From: Kappaphycus alvarezii | Taxonomy: Eukaryota > Rhodophyta > Florideophyceae > Gigartinales > Solieriaceae | NCBI GenBank assembly: GCA_002205965.3 | Contig: NADL03000471.1 | Coordinates: forward strand, 1,178,001-1,242,000 | Reading direction: 5' to 3' | Length of the DNA stretch: 64,000 nt | Notes under the pieces: model-generated | Told to the model about the DNA's origin: nothing | Database searches by the model: none | The model's input: only the letters and a program-made list of their open reading frames with translations | Position numbers and translations under genes: made by a program | Shown here: one piece after another, positions 31,206 to 44,820 of the stretch | Layout: every line of letters begins with the position of its first letter | Position numbering within the stretch: the stretch's first letter is position 1

Positions 31206-34032
31206 ACATGTACTATGTTAACGATTCAGAAGCCTTTCAAGCATTTTTCTTGATGGTACTAAGTGGCGCACATCAATGGATGTGCAATCTGTAATCTTGG
31301 AAATAATTGATTGGAATCATTTTTGTAAAATAATTAATTCCGATGTCTCCTCGAAAAAGTGATGCCTTATATGTTTTAAAGCTGTTCTCAACTTTAGAAA
31401 AAGTATATGAGGGTTTACTCCCATCAGTTACCCGCAAAAAGGTGTTTTCAGCTTTTCTTGATATTTTCGCACTTTAGTCTGTAACTTTAATTGGACAATG
31501 GTGCCGTTTCAAGTTTTTAAAATGAGCCCACACACATATTAGATTATCAAAGAAACGTACTGTAATTTATTCTTTTTTTTGGCTACATTCAAGACCTCCA
31601 CCGAAAATCTCCTGTACCGCTTTGCGGAGAGGCTGCACAACTCAGTCTGTGCTGTCAAAACTCTCATTTAACAGCATATTAGTTGAAATAGACGGATTTG
31701 AATCGCAATGGATTTACTTTTTTGCAGTCTGCTGCACTTAGCCGACTTGAAAATATCAAGTTTGTTCTTATTTGTATAGTCGAATACCGAAGTAGAAAAT
31801 ATAGGAACTAATTTCCTTAGACGAATCTATTCTACCTTTGCATGAGTTGAAAACATGAAAAGCATTGTATGAAACACCGACCCAAAAGATGGATAACGTT
31901 AGGGCCCTATTTGGCTCACACGCAATATACTGTATCGAGTACTTGCGAGGGCAATTACATTAGAATTTGGCACTACGTTTTATGGAATTTGTTCTTATCT
32001 ATGTATTTTTACGCGGTGAAAAAAGTCCATGAAACGGTGAAGATACTGCACAGGAACGTCAGAAGCGAGAGAAGCAATGAGAAAGGGAGAAAGTTACTGA
32101 GGGAATGTCAGGGATAGTGTGGGCTCGAATCGGTTGGGAAGGGAGTCTTAGGAGGAAGGCAAGGTGAGCAGGTAGCAAAAGGTGCCTATCTACGGTTGAG
32201 GACGAAAAAAAGGAATGTAATTTATAGTGATCTATGATTTTCGGGCCTTTTTTCCCATTGGCAAAAGGATCTTGCACTAAATTAAAGATAAAATAAACCG
32301 CTAAAATAACCTCCAAACTACAAATTACCCCATTTGCCGCCTGGCATTCTCAGAAGGGGGCGGGGGTTTCCAACCACCCGTCTCTCCAACTTATGCAAGG
32401 CATTTTTGAAGCTTCCGGTCTTCTCTTTGGATGTGAAATCATTTTTGCGTGGATCCCACTGCATGTTTTCCCCTTTTTAACCCTTGAGTCGTCGTTTTTG
32501 CAGTTATCGACGAAATTCTCCTTTCCTTTCCATTTCCTTAATTACATCCTTTTAAAACCTGTCAATTCAATTACTACCCCTACAGTACCCTTCGTTTTCT
32601 CCATAACGTCCTCTTATAGTATGGAGAAAGAAATGGAGCGTATCCAGCAGTATCCAGCAATAAACGCATCTATATCCTCAGCCCTTGAGTTCTTCGGGCG
32701 TATTAGAGAAGGAAATGTACACCAAAGTCATCAGTAAAGACCACTGTGTGCTTCCGATGACATGAGTTGAAGAAAAATGCGCACAAGAGATAAAAGATGG
32801 ATTGGAAAAAAGAGAATATTCTTCGTATCGCTTCGAGAAAAATTGTTTCCTTCTTTCACAAAGTTCGGAGGAGGACTTGAGAAAGGGTCAATACTATAGA
32901 CAAGAGGAACAAATTCGCCGTCTTATGAGATTTTGGGCGATTTCTTTCTCATCCTTAGCATTCAATTTCGTACCAGTCGAAAAGTTTGGACCTCAGATTC
33001 ATTCTGACTTGGAAGTACAGGAAGACCATAATCCTCGATTATTGAACCTGAGCGTAAAAATCAAAAAATATCAAGAGAAGTATGAAAACTACATTTGTGT
33101 AGTAGATTTATAGTGTCTAAAACACCTGTATATTTCTCTTCGCATTCATGCTCCTGGTAGCTGGGTCGTTAGAAACGGCGTGGAGGAACTCATGGACAGA
33201 GGAAAGCCAATCTTCTGTTATTCTCCGACGGTAAGTTTCCTTATGCATAGATTGCGAATGCAAGTAAGAAATTTCCCGAAAAAATGGATGAAAAGCACAA
33301 TTTACAGAAGGATTCACTATTTTTGAAGTCTCTGAGGCAATAAAGTCCTTGGTTACAAGACTATTACAGGCCACTAACATTTCCGAAGCAGAATGATATT
33401 GTCCCCGATATTAAGCACGAGAAGGAACGAGAAGATGCCGACGTATCTCCTTTAATTTCAAAGACCTTCATAAGATGGATAACTTATAGGTAATTTCCTG
33501 GTTGTCAATGGCTTAAGCAGAATGGTACATGATCCATGTGATCGAGTTTTGCGTAAGCTCGAATTCAGTAACAGACATTGAGTCTATGAAATACTTGATA
33601 TTTCGAGGAAGCTATTGTATTCAAGACTAGAGCTTGCAATTTCTCCTCGCTTCCAGGATAAGAACGCTGCATATGTCCTTCTCTGCTCTTACGGGGTCGT
33701 TACATTCGTTAAGATGCATCACGGATCAACTGATTTTCTTCTATTTAGCAGCAAATGTATTTAAACTCTGAATTTGCTGTATTATGATGTCTGAAGATGA
33801 TATATTGAACCTGTGTTGTTTCATGAACGCGGGAAATGCAAAATTGTTGGGTGTGAAGACCATGATTCAATCTCTTTGTCGAAAAGGGACCTAAGTAAGG
33901 AACTTGTTTCTTGCTCCTTCTTCTTCAACTAATACTCGTCAGTATGCTCCAGTGTTTATCGGTCTTTGAAGTACAAAGATATCAGGGTAAGAGGCGTAAA
34001 ATAGGTCTTTTTCCATACATGTATTACAGTAC
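31206..34032. other. Gene-poor AT-rich region
   Basis: Plus frames 32,393-32,737 (114 codons) and 32,802-33,113 (103 codons, starting MEKREYSSYRFEKNCF) and text near 33,150 (SWVVRNGVEELMDRGKP) look weakly protein-like. They match nothing I recognise. They may be remains of another transposon. Confidence 0.3.
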
Positions 34033-34253
34033 TGTCCCGGCCACTTCGTAGAGTCAGCGACAAGCGTTTGACCAATTTTTGTCACCAAAATCTGACGTTC
34101 CCTGTGATCTAGGACTGCGGAGGCAGAGACGTCTATATAGGCCTCATAGGTGGCCTAAGGGCATATTTTCTGCTACACTACAGTAGCGCGCTAAAACATA
34201 AAATATTAAAATTCAACACAAATATTTGTGCATTCCAACACTCTTTACCTGCA
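34033..34253 (-). repeat. gypsy 1 3' LTR
   Basis: On the plus strand it begins TGTCCCGGCCACTTCGTAGA and ends TTTACCTGCA. It shares ctacactacagtagcgcg and aaattcaacacaaatattt with the other LTR. Confidence 0.75.
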
Positions 34254-34254
34254 T

Positions 34255-36170
34255 TCACCCTGACGCGTCCGTTGCGATCCTCATTTTGGTTTCAGGCTGC
34301 GAAACTGACGGTAGTGATGGCGGCGACTCAAGCGTCTTCTTCGGAGCCCAGAGTCCCTGCGGTGCAGGAGGCCCCCGAAGGCGAATTTGTAGGCGTAGAT
34401 GCCTCGGTGCTTCTGGGTCACTTGAAACGACGAAGAGAGCGGCGGCGACTGCGGCAAAAGCGTGACAGCTGGGGTTTCCTCTCTTGCTTCTCCTGCGGGC
34501 GATCCTCCGTGCTTCAGCCAGCTTCTTGAACGCAACGCTGGCCACCCAGATGTCTTAATTGCGGCTTCTACTTCCCTCTTTACCATGCTGCATAGAATTT
34601 GTAGCGTGCCTGCCCCAGCGGCGTCTTTTCTCCACCTTTGTTTACCATCGCTTACTTCTATTGTGGGGTTTATCCGCAAGTTCTGGGCTCTTGCCTTCGA
34701 CGCCTTCCCTTCTGTCTTTTGCACTTGCTGTGTCTTGTTTCATGTACTTGATTTTTGGTAGAAAAGCTCTATCTATTTTTTATTAAAGCCTTTCGCGGCC
34801 TGCCCTTATTGAAATCTCAACTCCTTCCCACCAAAGTCAGCTGGCCTCGCATCCAACCTCTGGCTTTCTGCGTTTCTTCTTCGTGGCACTTTTCCACCTC
34901 TTCGAGTAGCTGGCTTTATCTTTTCGTTCATACGCCTTCGCTCAGCGTTCAAAAGAGAGACTTGAGCGTTTTTGAGTGACGCTCGCAGAACCGTGTTTTC
35001 ATGCTCTAATTTACGAAGTCGATTACTGGTAAAATCCTGCATTGAACTTGTTACGGCTGCGATCGATCGAAGTTCTTATGCAATTTTTCGCAACTGTTCT
35101 TTCCCATTCTCCAGCCGTGCAAAGTCAATCTTGAGTGCATTGAATTCGGATTCTGGAGACTTTCTTGCTGTTGTCTATCAAGTTTTGAGTCCCACCAAAT
35201 GCATGTTGTTCTCCCGTTACTTCTTTTCATTCTTTTCCAAGTCGCTTTTCTTTGATCGGAGATCCCGGATCATCTCCTGCAGCTCCGGTTTTCGAAAATG
35301 TCTCCTTCCACTGTGCCGATTCCTTGATTCAGTACATGCCCACCGGATGCCTCCGCTCAACTTACTTGCTGGCCCTGCACAGGCCATCTACTGTCAGAAC
35401 GGGGTTCAACAAGGAGATCCAGCCAATATGCACATGTTCTCTAGTTTTGCAATCCTTAGCGAAAGAAATTACAAATGCCAAAAAACTGGACCCAAGTGCA
35501 GGGCCGGGTCTGCTGCTGGCAGTGACATCTTCTGAGCCCAACATCCGAGAAGGAGTACGCACATGTCCTTTCTAGGAACAGTTGTCCCAAATTACCCTCT
35601 TTTCGGTAGTGAATTTTGCTGCCTCTTCCGTCCTTCTGTCCATCTAGACTTTCTACGCGGGCTAGCAGCAATCAGGAGTGGAGAAAAACTCATCTGCAGC
35701 CCCTTCAGTCCCATCAATAGCTTTATGAACATGCTAAATTTTCACTGTATCAACGAGTAGCCCTTCACTTCGATTGCCCATATCCACGAGCCATTAAAAT
35801 TGTGTCAGGATCAGCTTCCTCATACGCATGAACTGGCGCCTTTATTTTTTCCAAACTGTCCCGAACGTTGACTGCATAATGCGAGATAGCCGAATCAGCT
35901 TTTCAGGGGTTTGACGCCTTATTAATTATTCCGCTGAACCCGCGTTGAATGGAGTTGTTCCCCCAAAAGGGGTCTTTAGGTAGGTCTTCGTTGTTTTTCG
36001 AGTCTTCAGGTTCGCCAAAGCGATCAGGTGATGTCCTAGAATCCTCAGTCGCCCTACTCGACTCCGCCAACGAATCTCTTGCTGTAGAGTGTTCGAAATG
36101 TCCGTACGTTCCGCCCATCTTGGAACGGACTCCGCCAGGTGCTCTGCGGCGGAAGTCGTAGGTAGCACCG
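34255..36170 (-). pseudogene. Coiled-coil-like ORF downstream of gypsy 1 integrase
   Basis: One minus-strand frame from about 35,285 to 34,806 reads helical, heptad-like sequence across a few stops: LQEMIRDLRSKKSDLEKNEK, FNALKIDFARLENGKEQL and RLRKLEHENTVLRASLKNAQ. A further minus frame (34,724-34,281) is open for 147 codons, and acidic, Ser-rich text lies at 36,118-35,903. Ty3/gypsy elements normally have little between integrase and the 3' LTR, so this is extra content of unknown role. A competing plus-strand frame at 34,272-34,529 (MRSSFWFQAAKLTVVMAATQ) cannot be excluded. Confidence 0.4.
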
Positions 36171-37394
36171 CTGCTATATCACGGCCAATCAGTACACCTC
36201 CAAGACCTCTATGTTCGTACTATAGGCCTTCTTGTTCTCTTCCAGAGTTCTCCATCGTCGCAGAATCCTCTAGGGCTCTAGTACTGCTAGAAATTTCTTC
36301 ACCAGAGTGACCTTGACGGTACGAACTTCGTACAGTATATATCTTCCTGTACAGTGCACTGTGCAGGGAGCACTGTATATCTGGCACAATGTGCATACAA
36401 CAGTATGATTTCAGTGCTGAGAACTGCCCCATCCCTACTTTTTTTTGAGATTCAACCTGTCTTGATTGATGCCATCAGTCGCATGGGCCGTAAGCGACGA
36501 GCGGTTGAAGCGACTTGCCGAACGACCTGTTGTGGACGCCATCCTAGCAACTTGATCCAAAGCCGTACCTGCTGTCTTGCTGCTTCGATTGGTAAGTTAG
36601 GGCGGATAAAGGTGATGTAAAGGGGTTGATTATCGTGGAAGGGGTGTCGTCACACACTGTCTATGGTTCCTGACGGTTCTGTCCGGGCAACTTACCGCAA
36701 GAGTCTGACTTTGCGATAAAGGAGAACCAGGATTGCCGTCAGTAGCTTTCCTGAGACGCTTCGTAGGGATTGATTGAGCCCGTCTCGTGCGTGCAGAGAT
36801 GTGACAGGCAGCTGAAATCACGCCTTACCCAGCGAGACATGCTAAAAGGCTGTGTCTCCGACAGCTAGGGACTCTTTAAGCTATGCAAGGGTATCTGGCC
36901 TTGTCTTGGTCACGCAAGACAGGTTGAAGATGAAATAACGACATACCTACAGGATCCGTAACGGCCTGGAGTCCGACTTCGCTCTTTATGACTCAAGATC
37001 TTCCGTTTCAATTTGCAATTATATGATGTCTCTTCCTCCAGCTGCTCTGTTCTGGTTTCGGCGAAGGTCGTAGAGTTTTACCATCGCCTCTGGCAAATCG
37101 GTCTCAGGTGTCCAATGAGTTGATTATCGACTACTTCATTTCACCTTGAAGTACCTTATCTCTCCTCCGGTGTCGTCATTTATTCTTATTTCCGCGTCAC
37201 ATATCTTTTCGATCATCCTTAGTATGTTCAGAAATAATCCTTTTTTGGATTGAGGCTTTCTCGCACATTATTTATGTTCCCCTTTGGGCGATTTGCGTGG
37301 ACTATTGCTTCTTTTATTCAGACTTTGGAATCTAAGAGTTATCTAACCCTCCCGAGGCATTCATTAACGAAGTAAGGACCGACATAGGGCTTGA

Positions 37395-38100
37395 TTATTT
37401 TCTCCCCTGCGGTTTTGTTGGGCTCCACCGACCACAATAGGATGCAATCTCCAATGATGAAATTAGTCGGGTTAACGATTCTCGTACTCTTTCTTGCCTC
37501 ATCTCCTTGCTCTTCTTCCCTTTTTGAGTGGATTCTAGTTTAACTGGTATAATCTCCGCTCCAGATCTTCTGATTTGTCCCGATGACACAATGTATCCAT
37601 TTATTCCCAAGATTTGAAGGCTTATATTCCGAGCATGTCCTTACATGGAGTCATATTTGTTGCTGCGCAAACGCTTGTGTTGTATCGTAGAAATGCCAGA
37701 TCCAAATGGTCGTCCCAGTCGCTTTGTTCAAGCGAGACGACTTCGGCAACATCTTTAGCCAAAGTTCGATCCCAAAGTTCCACTATCCCGATGGCTTGCG
37801 GATGCAAGGGATAGGTCCTCATACAAGCAATTCCTAACTGCTCAGTAATGTTTTAATCACTTCACTTGTTAAATTTAGACCTCCATCGGACAAGATATGT
37901 TCTATTAGTCCAAATATTGAGACCTATTCCCCTATCAGCACTTTTGCGATAGTTTCGGCCTTCTCATCAGTGTTTGCTCGTGCTCTGACAAAGCGCGTGA
38001 AGATATCCACCATTATCAGAACTTTGAGATTTGCTCTTCTCGAGTGAGGTGTGATTGTTTTCACATCGATTGCGACAGTCTGAAATCTTATTTACGAATG
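37395..38100 (-). pseudogene. gypsy 1 integrase remnant
   Basis: The DDE core is readable on the minus strand: TVAIDVKTITPHSRRANLKV with MVDIFTRFVRA (about 38,080), HILSDGGLNLTSEVIK (about 37,895), and HPQAIGIVELWDRTL with the Glu (about 37,800). W-x-DHLDLAFLRYNTS follows (about 37,720). The integrase would insert the cDNA. A stop follows the first Asp block and one more precedes HPQA. Confidence 0.75.
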
Positions 38101-39014
38101 AAAAAAACTCCAGCTGAGCTTGCTAACCCGTGGTCTGTCCTAATCTACCGTAAATGTTAAAAATAATTAATGTGAGTGGCAGAATCGTTAGCCATACTTT
38201 CTAACAGTATATGGGCAGAAATATGGCTAAATTAATCCTCAAACCTTAGTGCCTGGTGATTTTTAAGCAGTGTACCCATTACAGTACTGTGGTCATACAG
38301 AATCTTGGCTCGATAACAAGAATTTCGTCCGTACCACAGTAGGGGAGGAACCCCATAATGTCGACGAGAAATTACTTCTTTTCTGCTGCGAACTGATCAA
38401 CGCTTCCAAACATCCTTCTTTCCTTCGAGACCAATACCTGTATTTCTGGCTTTTCCATGGTTACTGGTTGTCCAGACCTACCTTCTCCTCCTTCTGCACC
38501 AGAATTAAACTCCCTTACTTTTCTGGAGACTGCTGCACCCGTTCTTTGTCCGCTATCACTTCGCTGACCTGTGAAATTTCGCCATAACATTTTTTAGAAA
38601 ACGACTTGTGGACAATGTCCCTAGTCAAGGTGTCTGGAACGATCAATTCGGGTCCATTTTGGTGCTCAGAGATGAAATTATAGTCTTATATCTCTAGTAC
38701 CCATCGAGCCAGCTTTCGCTTAGGGTCTTTCACGCTTAGTAGCCACTTGAGAGACAAGTGGTACGTGCCAATTATAAACTTTTACCCATGGAGATAATGC
38801 CTCCACTTGAGAAGTTCAGGGACCACACCCAGGCACTTTTTTCCGTTGGGCAAAATTCCTCTCTTCCTTATGGAGTATGCGGCTGGTGAATCATACTGGT
38901 TTCCATGTTCCGGCATCATCCTTTTAGGGAAGCACTCCTACCCGGTTGTAGGAACTTCAATTCATCATGATCCTTTTCTCTGCCCCTCTTCGTGGTGGAG
39001 CTAGTATGACTGGG

Positions 39015-40455
39015 TCACTTAGCTGGTCCTTCAGCTCGTTCTATGCCTTTGTTTGCGCTTTTACCAAGCATTACTTCTAACCTGGAACTATAAGGCGCTT
39101 TATGTGCCTTTTCTGCTTGGAGAACCCGGTTATCTACAAAAATCGTACTGGGGGCTACGTTATTGGCAAAGTGATCCACGAAGTCTGCGACGAAGTTCAT
39201 CAACCCAAGAAAGCTCATGAGCTCGTCGCCGGGATCGGGCTCCAAAAGGTTTCTTTTCGTCCCTGTGGAACGATAAGATGGTTCAAGTCCGCTTTGTTCT
39301 ACTCGATAGCCCAGAAATTCTGAAACACGGACTCAACACGCACACTTGGATAGCTTTAAACGGAATACGGCCGTAAGCAGCCTGCCTAAGACAGTTGCTA
39401 GAGATTCCAAGTGCTCTTCTTTCCCGCTGATACGGACACTTGTGTCGTCCATGAAGCCAGAACATTTTTCCCTTTTCGATCCCCAAGAATATTGTTGACT
39501 ACGTGCTGAAATGTTCCTGGGCCATTCTTTGTTCCCATCGGTAACTTGATGTATAGTAGGAGCCCGACGGCAGTTCGTACTGCAGTCAGCTTCTTGGAAT
39601 CCCGGTGTAACTCTACTTCGAAGAACCCATCTTGTATATTTTCTTCGATGCTAGCAAATATATGATTTCTCTCATGTTTTCTATGGGGAATCAGTCAGTA
39701 GTTGCAAGCACATTGAGCTTCCGGAAGTCTGATATAGCCCGGAACCCACGTCTTTTTTCCGGACGAAGGCATCGTTGGCTGCCCAAGGGGATACGGCCGT
39801 TTCTAGGACTCCCATTTTCAGTAGCTTCTCCATGGCCGACTTCTTCACTTTTCTTCTTTCAACTAATGTCGTCTCATCGGCTCGCATACTGGATCGACAC
39901 CGGTAGGACGCTTATCTTGTGTTATATATTATACGGATTCTTCCAGAACTTTGAAGATGGCTCCTAGTTCCAAAGGAGGTCGCGTTAGGATTCCTACTTG
40001 GCCTATTTTTTGGAAACTAGCTTTGATACATCTAAACATCGCCTTTTCCACATCTGAATTATCAATTACAGCGTACTACACCTCGTTGTTACGGGTATCG
40101 AGGACTCCATTTCCGCTGCTTAGGGGTTCTTCTACTGTCCTTTCACCCACTTAGACGGAAGCTATGTTCCGCTTTTAGTTGAGTAAGAGTCCTTCGGACT
40201 TCTAGAATCTTCTCCAAGTGAGTATTTTTCGGGAATTGTTCTCATAAGCCACACATGCTCTGTCAACTCATGGCCGCTGAACGCGAAATTTAGACGTCCC
40301 GCGCCAGTGACTTCGACTGGGGATCCGTCGGCGGACTCTACTCCTCCCTCACTGAGGCGGACAATGTACCCTTTTTCGTCTAGAATCAGGTGTTTCAACC
40401 CATATGAAAAGAGCGACTGTATCCAGTTATATTGTAAGCCGTTCGCCAAATACAT
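39015..40455 (-). pseudogene. gypsy 1 protease and reverse transcriptase remnant
   Basis: The protease region at 40,455-40,162 includes ESADGSPVEVTGAGRLNFAF. The reverse transcriptase has MEKLLKMGVLETAVSPWAAN with FVRKKD (about 39,820), the KC/FLGY connection region, and ELMSFLGLMNFVADFVDHFA (about 39,220). The YxDD box near 39,450 is unrecognisable, so the enzyme is dead. RNase H sequence is expected at 38,990-38,400 but is poorly preserved. Confidence 0.72.
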
Positions 40456-40562
40456 GGAGTTTCACGACAAATTTTTCCTTTTCAGATGCGCGTGACCATG
40501 TTGTTTCGCTACAGGCACACAACTGCTCCTGCCTATCTTCCATTGGTTCTTGATCCCGAGGC

Positions 40563-41015
40563 TTAATTCTGTGACGGGGGATTCTGCCGCCATTTTCCTC
40601 CCCCGCTTGTTAGTTGATTATATTGTGGACGAGAGTCATGAATTCGTTTCCGACAGTCCTTAGCAAGATGAACTGTCTTCCTGCAGTAGAAGCACTTGAC
40701 CAGAGACCCTCGATGTTCAGATTGAGTCCCGAGTTGCCTTATTGGCTCCCATACTTCTCGTACGGATTCTCTGGTGGCACTGTGCTTATCTGAAACCAGT
40801 CGAGAGACCAAAATGACCACCGTATCAAAGCTTCTGGTTACTTCCATGGCTTGCTGCCTCTCTTCGGAAAGTAGGCAGGCTTTTATTCTATTCACCAACA
40901 TATTTTTGGTTATCGCGATATGGAGTAGACAGTCTCCCGATCTTATACGCTCTGCGTATAATTTGATTGACTCACGTCGCTCATCCCATTGAATTGTGAA
41001 GACTTTTCCTTGCAA
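40563..41015 (-). pseudogene. gypsy 1 gag remnant with CCHC knuckle
   Basis: The minus frame contains IRSGDCLLHIAITKNMLVNR and ends in a zinc knuckle CFYCRKTVHLAKDC (C-x2-C-x4-H-x4-C) followed by a basic tail, as in gypsy gag. Further gag sequence probably extends to about 42,000 in other frames. Confidence 0.75.
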
Positions 41016-42224
41016 CTCGGCACGTTAGTCTTCATTGCACAATATTTCTTCCAATTTGTATCAGAGAAAGTCAATGTATATCCTCAGATATGTATTGGAA
41101 ACGTCCTCGTATACTAGTTTGGCCTCTTGGTCGAATGAAACAGGTAGGAGCTTCCTCTGGTCTTCGACGCACACTGGAAATTGTGGTCCGCTGACGCGGT
41201 CAAGCGCCGCTCGGTAAGATGGCTTTGCTGATAGATATTATGAGTTCTTTAACCCAGATTGTGGTTCCGTTGATCCCTTCTGGTGAAACTTTCTGAATTG
41301 TGGCTGTCCTGCTCCCTGTGGGTGACACTATCGTTTCCGTTCGATTTTTAACTGTAGCTTAATGTCTCTGGGTTTTATCTGCTTTGCAAAGCAGTTTAGA
41401 GCCCAATTCGAGACCGAACTGCTTCCATTCTCCCCCATCCTCTCCGTTACTTAATGGACCGAATTGGGGCGACTAGAAGAAGAAATACATCCGATCAAGG
41501 ATCTGACTACCGACTTCCAACTCAGAAGCATCGCCAGTGGGTTGCATGCGCGTGGCTGGCCACAAAATTTGTCTAGAACACGGTCCCACTAGCGTTTGGC
41601 ATCCATAGAAGAGCCATCTCCGACTCTGCGGCGCTTGCTAGATTCCAATCCAGCCTTGTGTAGCTCGTAGGCGACATGAATGAGTATAGAATCTTCGTTG
41701 GTGTCATCTCACTCCACGGAAAAGATTGCGGTGGCATTGCTCTTCAATTGATTGTTGCTATCTGGCGGCCCGAGGACGTGTAACCTTTTTATATGGACTC
41801 CAAAAAGCTCGTGGTAACAGCTGAAACCTTCTTTAGACTCTATTCCCCCTCAGCAAAATAATTGATGATTGACTGGGTGGTAGCATTATGTGTACCGAAG
41901 TCTGGCATTGCTCCAAGTTTCCTTCGTCCAGAATAGCTTTGGTTAACGTGTTGAAAGTACCTTGTAACGAATCTTCTTCATCTACGCCGGCCGGATTACC
42001 CCTGATCCGAAAACGTGACATATCTTATTGTTCTTCTTAAGTATAGACGTACTTTGCTTGATCTCTTTCGATGGCTTCAGTCGCTAACAGATTTTTTTCA
42101 AGCAAAAAAAGATTCTTCAATATCCTTCATTGTCGTCTCGAAGGTCTGACCTTGGATACCTGGGGACAACTTCTACTCGTCGAATGCGTCGACAATTCTC
42201 GCAAAACAAGATAAATTGATTTTA

Positions 42225-42441
42225 TGTTGCGGCAACTCCGTAGAGTATACCACAAGTGTTTGACAAAGTTTGTGTCTCCAAAATCTGATGTCTCTGTGAT
42301 CCAGGACCATGGAGGCACAGGCGTTTATATATACATCATCGGTGGCCCTAGGAGCATATTTCCGCTACACTACAGTAGCGCGTCAAAACATAAAAAATTA
42401 AAATTCAACACAAATATTTGGACATCCACTCGTTTTCTGCA
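42225..42441 (-). repeat. gypsy 1 5' LTR
   Basis: On the plus strand it begins TGTTGCGGCAACTCCGTAGA and ends TTTTCTGCA. It aligns along its whole length with 34,033-34,253. Confidence 0.75.
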
Positions 42442-44820
42442 ACCGACCTAACAGAACAGTACAGTACAGTGCGTTATATCGCGCTCGGCTAGTTTCTTCT
42501 CAATCAATATTCCTCGCATGTTGCTCAACATAGCTAAGAACTAGATTGGACCAGGCCGGTAGAGTCAGAAATAGGATAGCCATTTTTGTCTCGCAGAGTG
42601 GGGAAAAAGCTCGCTCCACATCTGTAGACCTTACACAGAAAATAAAAGGTAACCAAAAGCAATAGAAATCTGGACTACATTAACAACAACGTCGAAGCGC
42701 ATTTCATATAGCAATATTTTGTGCCAAAATGTTCCTTTAGGCACACTGAGTTCCTTCAATCTTATGTTGAGGGCATTGTGACGTATCCTAATGGCTCCAA
42801 AACACCACTCTCAGAACAGTCTTGAGCATCTTGAAGACACACAATGCCGTTTTAATCTTTATCTACAAACTTTATTTCACGTTGATCCAACATATGTCGA
42901 ATTTATGAATTAAAAGTCCTTGAGTCCAGCCTCTCTCCAAAGGTAAAGTGTTCAAAACCCGAAAATATTTCGCTAGAGGAAATTAAAAGGAGAACTTGAA
43001 TCGGGACCAAGCACTCCGAAACGTTGCTACACTACTTTTAATTAAACTAGAAAGGTTCAGAAATTTGGAAATCCGCCTATTTGTAGAACAAAAGCAATTT
43101 TAAAACAATTATTCAGATAAATGACGGTTCCATTTGATATGAAATTCTTTAAGAGTGACTACTGCATAAAATGGAGCATTAGAAGGTTTATTTGACGTAA
43201 GAAAACCCATAAATATAGTCGCTTATTGAAATAATAAGACAATTTTCTAAGGTTTGTCTCACCATATTTGTATAAAACCCATTAAAAAGATTCGGTAGCT
43301 AGATTTTTGAGTCTAAAAGGAACATAAGACAAAAGACTTGGGTCTGCACAACGAAAAAGAGACGTGCCAACCATACCTCAAGCCTGTTCTGAAATTAGTG
43401 TCAGTTTTTTCAAATAGTAAAAGTAAACGGCATAGATTTGAATAATAAGACATTGCGGGGCCGCTTCTGGACATATCTCATCCGATAATAAAAAACTAAA
43501 AGTCCTTGGCGGTCACAATTTGACTGCACCACAATCCTGGAGGTGCATACCATCATAGCGATAGTTCTTTGCTATGAATTATTTTATTATTCTTATTGAT
43601 CTAGAAGGTTGTTGGTTAAAAAATATGCAACCGATAGACTCCTTGGATTTCAGAAAGGCGGAATAATAGATTTCCAACACTAAGCTGCGTGTAAACTTTA
43701 AATCGCATTCACACAATTTAACTGGTTTCTGTAACAAATTTCTCTGAATGGATTGCTTTTAATGTGGTCTGCGCATCACATAATCTGGCATCTGATGTAT
43801 AATTTGGCTAAATTTGAAAATTATATATCATCATTCGTAGTTCACGTTGAAATGTCTGGCCTGTGATTTTAAAATTGATCTGCATCTCGATTCCGTGTGA
43901 ATTTTAATGTCCACAACCATCAATAACATTACCTCTAGAATAATCTCAAAATTATGGTTTGGAATTACCTTTAAAATATTTTTAATGTACCTACTTCCAA
44001 TGTAGTCTACTGATTTTGCTCTTCTCATATCAGGATCATGCATAGTACATTGTCAATGTACCGGTAATGTTGCATAACAAGAACCTATAGTAATAAGGGT
44101 TCTTGTGATGCAAACGAAAAATTCGTGAAAATACTATAACGGAAGTCTGTTATGGGCGTATGGTACCGGCCTATAAAACTAAATACAGGACATATGACCT
44201 GAAGCTGTGACCTTGGATAGTAACCTCCACCACTTGGTTTTAAAAGTACATTCGGGTGTGGGTGTTTTGATCAGGTTCTTTTGATGCTTGTAGAATATTC
44301 GGGATCAAGTTTTTCGCTTGAAATATGGAATGGTGGATTTAATAGTACCTTCCGATAAGTCAATAATTGACTTCTACACTTACATTTATCTAGGAAACTG
44401 TATTCACAAGCAATACTTAGGGCCAATCCTACTCATCAACCTCCCATTCTATTATAGCATATCAATACGGTAATTTTACTTGTATGCATAATATATCTTG
44501 TATGATTTGTGAACACGCGTGGGTCACCCCGAACGATACAGAGTAGGGTCCAATTTTCAACCAAAAGCTCTCGGTGTCATGAAGTTGAGTGCCAAATAAA
44601 CTAGACTGAATTATATCCATGTATATACTTCCTATCAGACTGATATCATATTGTATTCTTTCCCGAGGAATGAATTCAGTAAACTCGAAAGGAAGTGGTA
44701 CCAGGGAATGATTAGTCATATTTTCAGTATATTAAAATTTTCAAAACAATGCCACCGAGGAGAAAAAAGGATTTCGATCCAGTTTTGTAGAATGAACTCC
44801 GATGATCGGAACAAAGAAGC
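42442..44820. other. Gene-free AT-rich region
   Basis: Only short frames are present. The repeated word ACAGTACAGTACAGT sits at 42,456-42,470, just outside the gypsy 1 LTR. No element was recognised. Confidence 0.4.

Larger units (their letters stand above)
34033..42441 (-). mobile_element. Ty3/gypsy LTR retrotransposon 1, degenerate
   Basis: Two related 217-221 bp LTRs bracket a minus-strand gag-pol in the gypsy order: gag with a CCHC knuckle, protease, reverse transcriptase, RNase H region, integrase. The 5' LTR is therefore at 42,225-42,441. LTRs differ at many positions, so this element is older than the one at 50,578. No clean target duplication is visible at the chosen ends. Confidence 0.82.

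Noticed and set aside
34272-34529. Plus-strand ORF as start of a second, opposite gag
   Set aside because: The open frame competes with minus frames at the same place, and all recognisable pol sequence of the element is on the minus strand.
42456-42470. Possible target duplication ACAGTAC for gypsy 1
   Set aside because: A copy ends the left flank, but the right copy lies about 15 bp beyond the LTR end that best fits TG...CA, so it may be chance among many such words.
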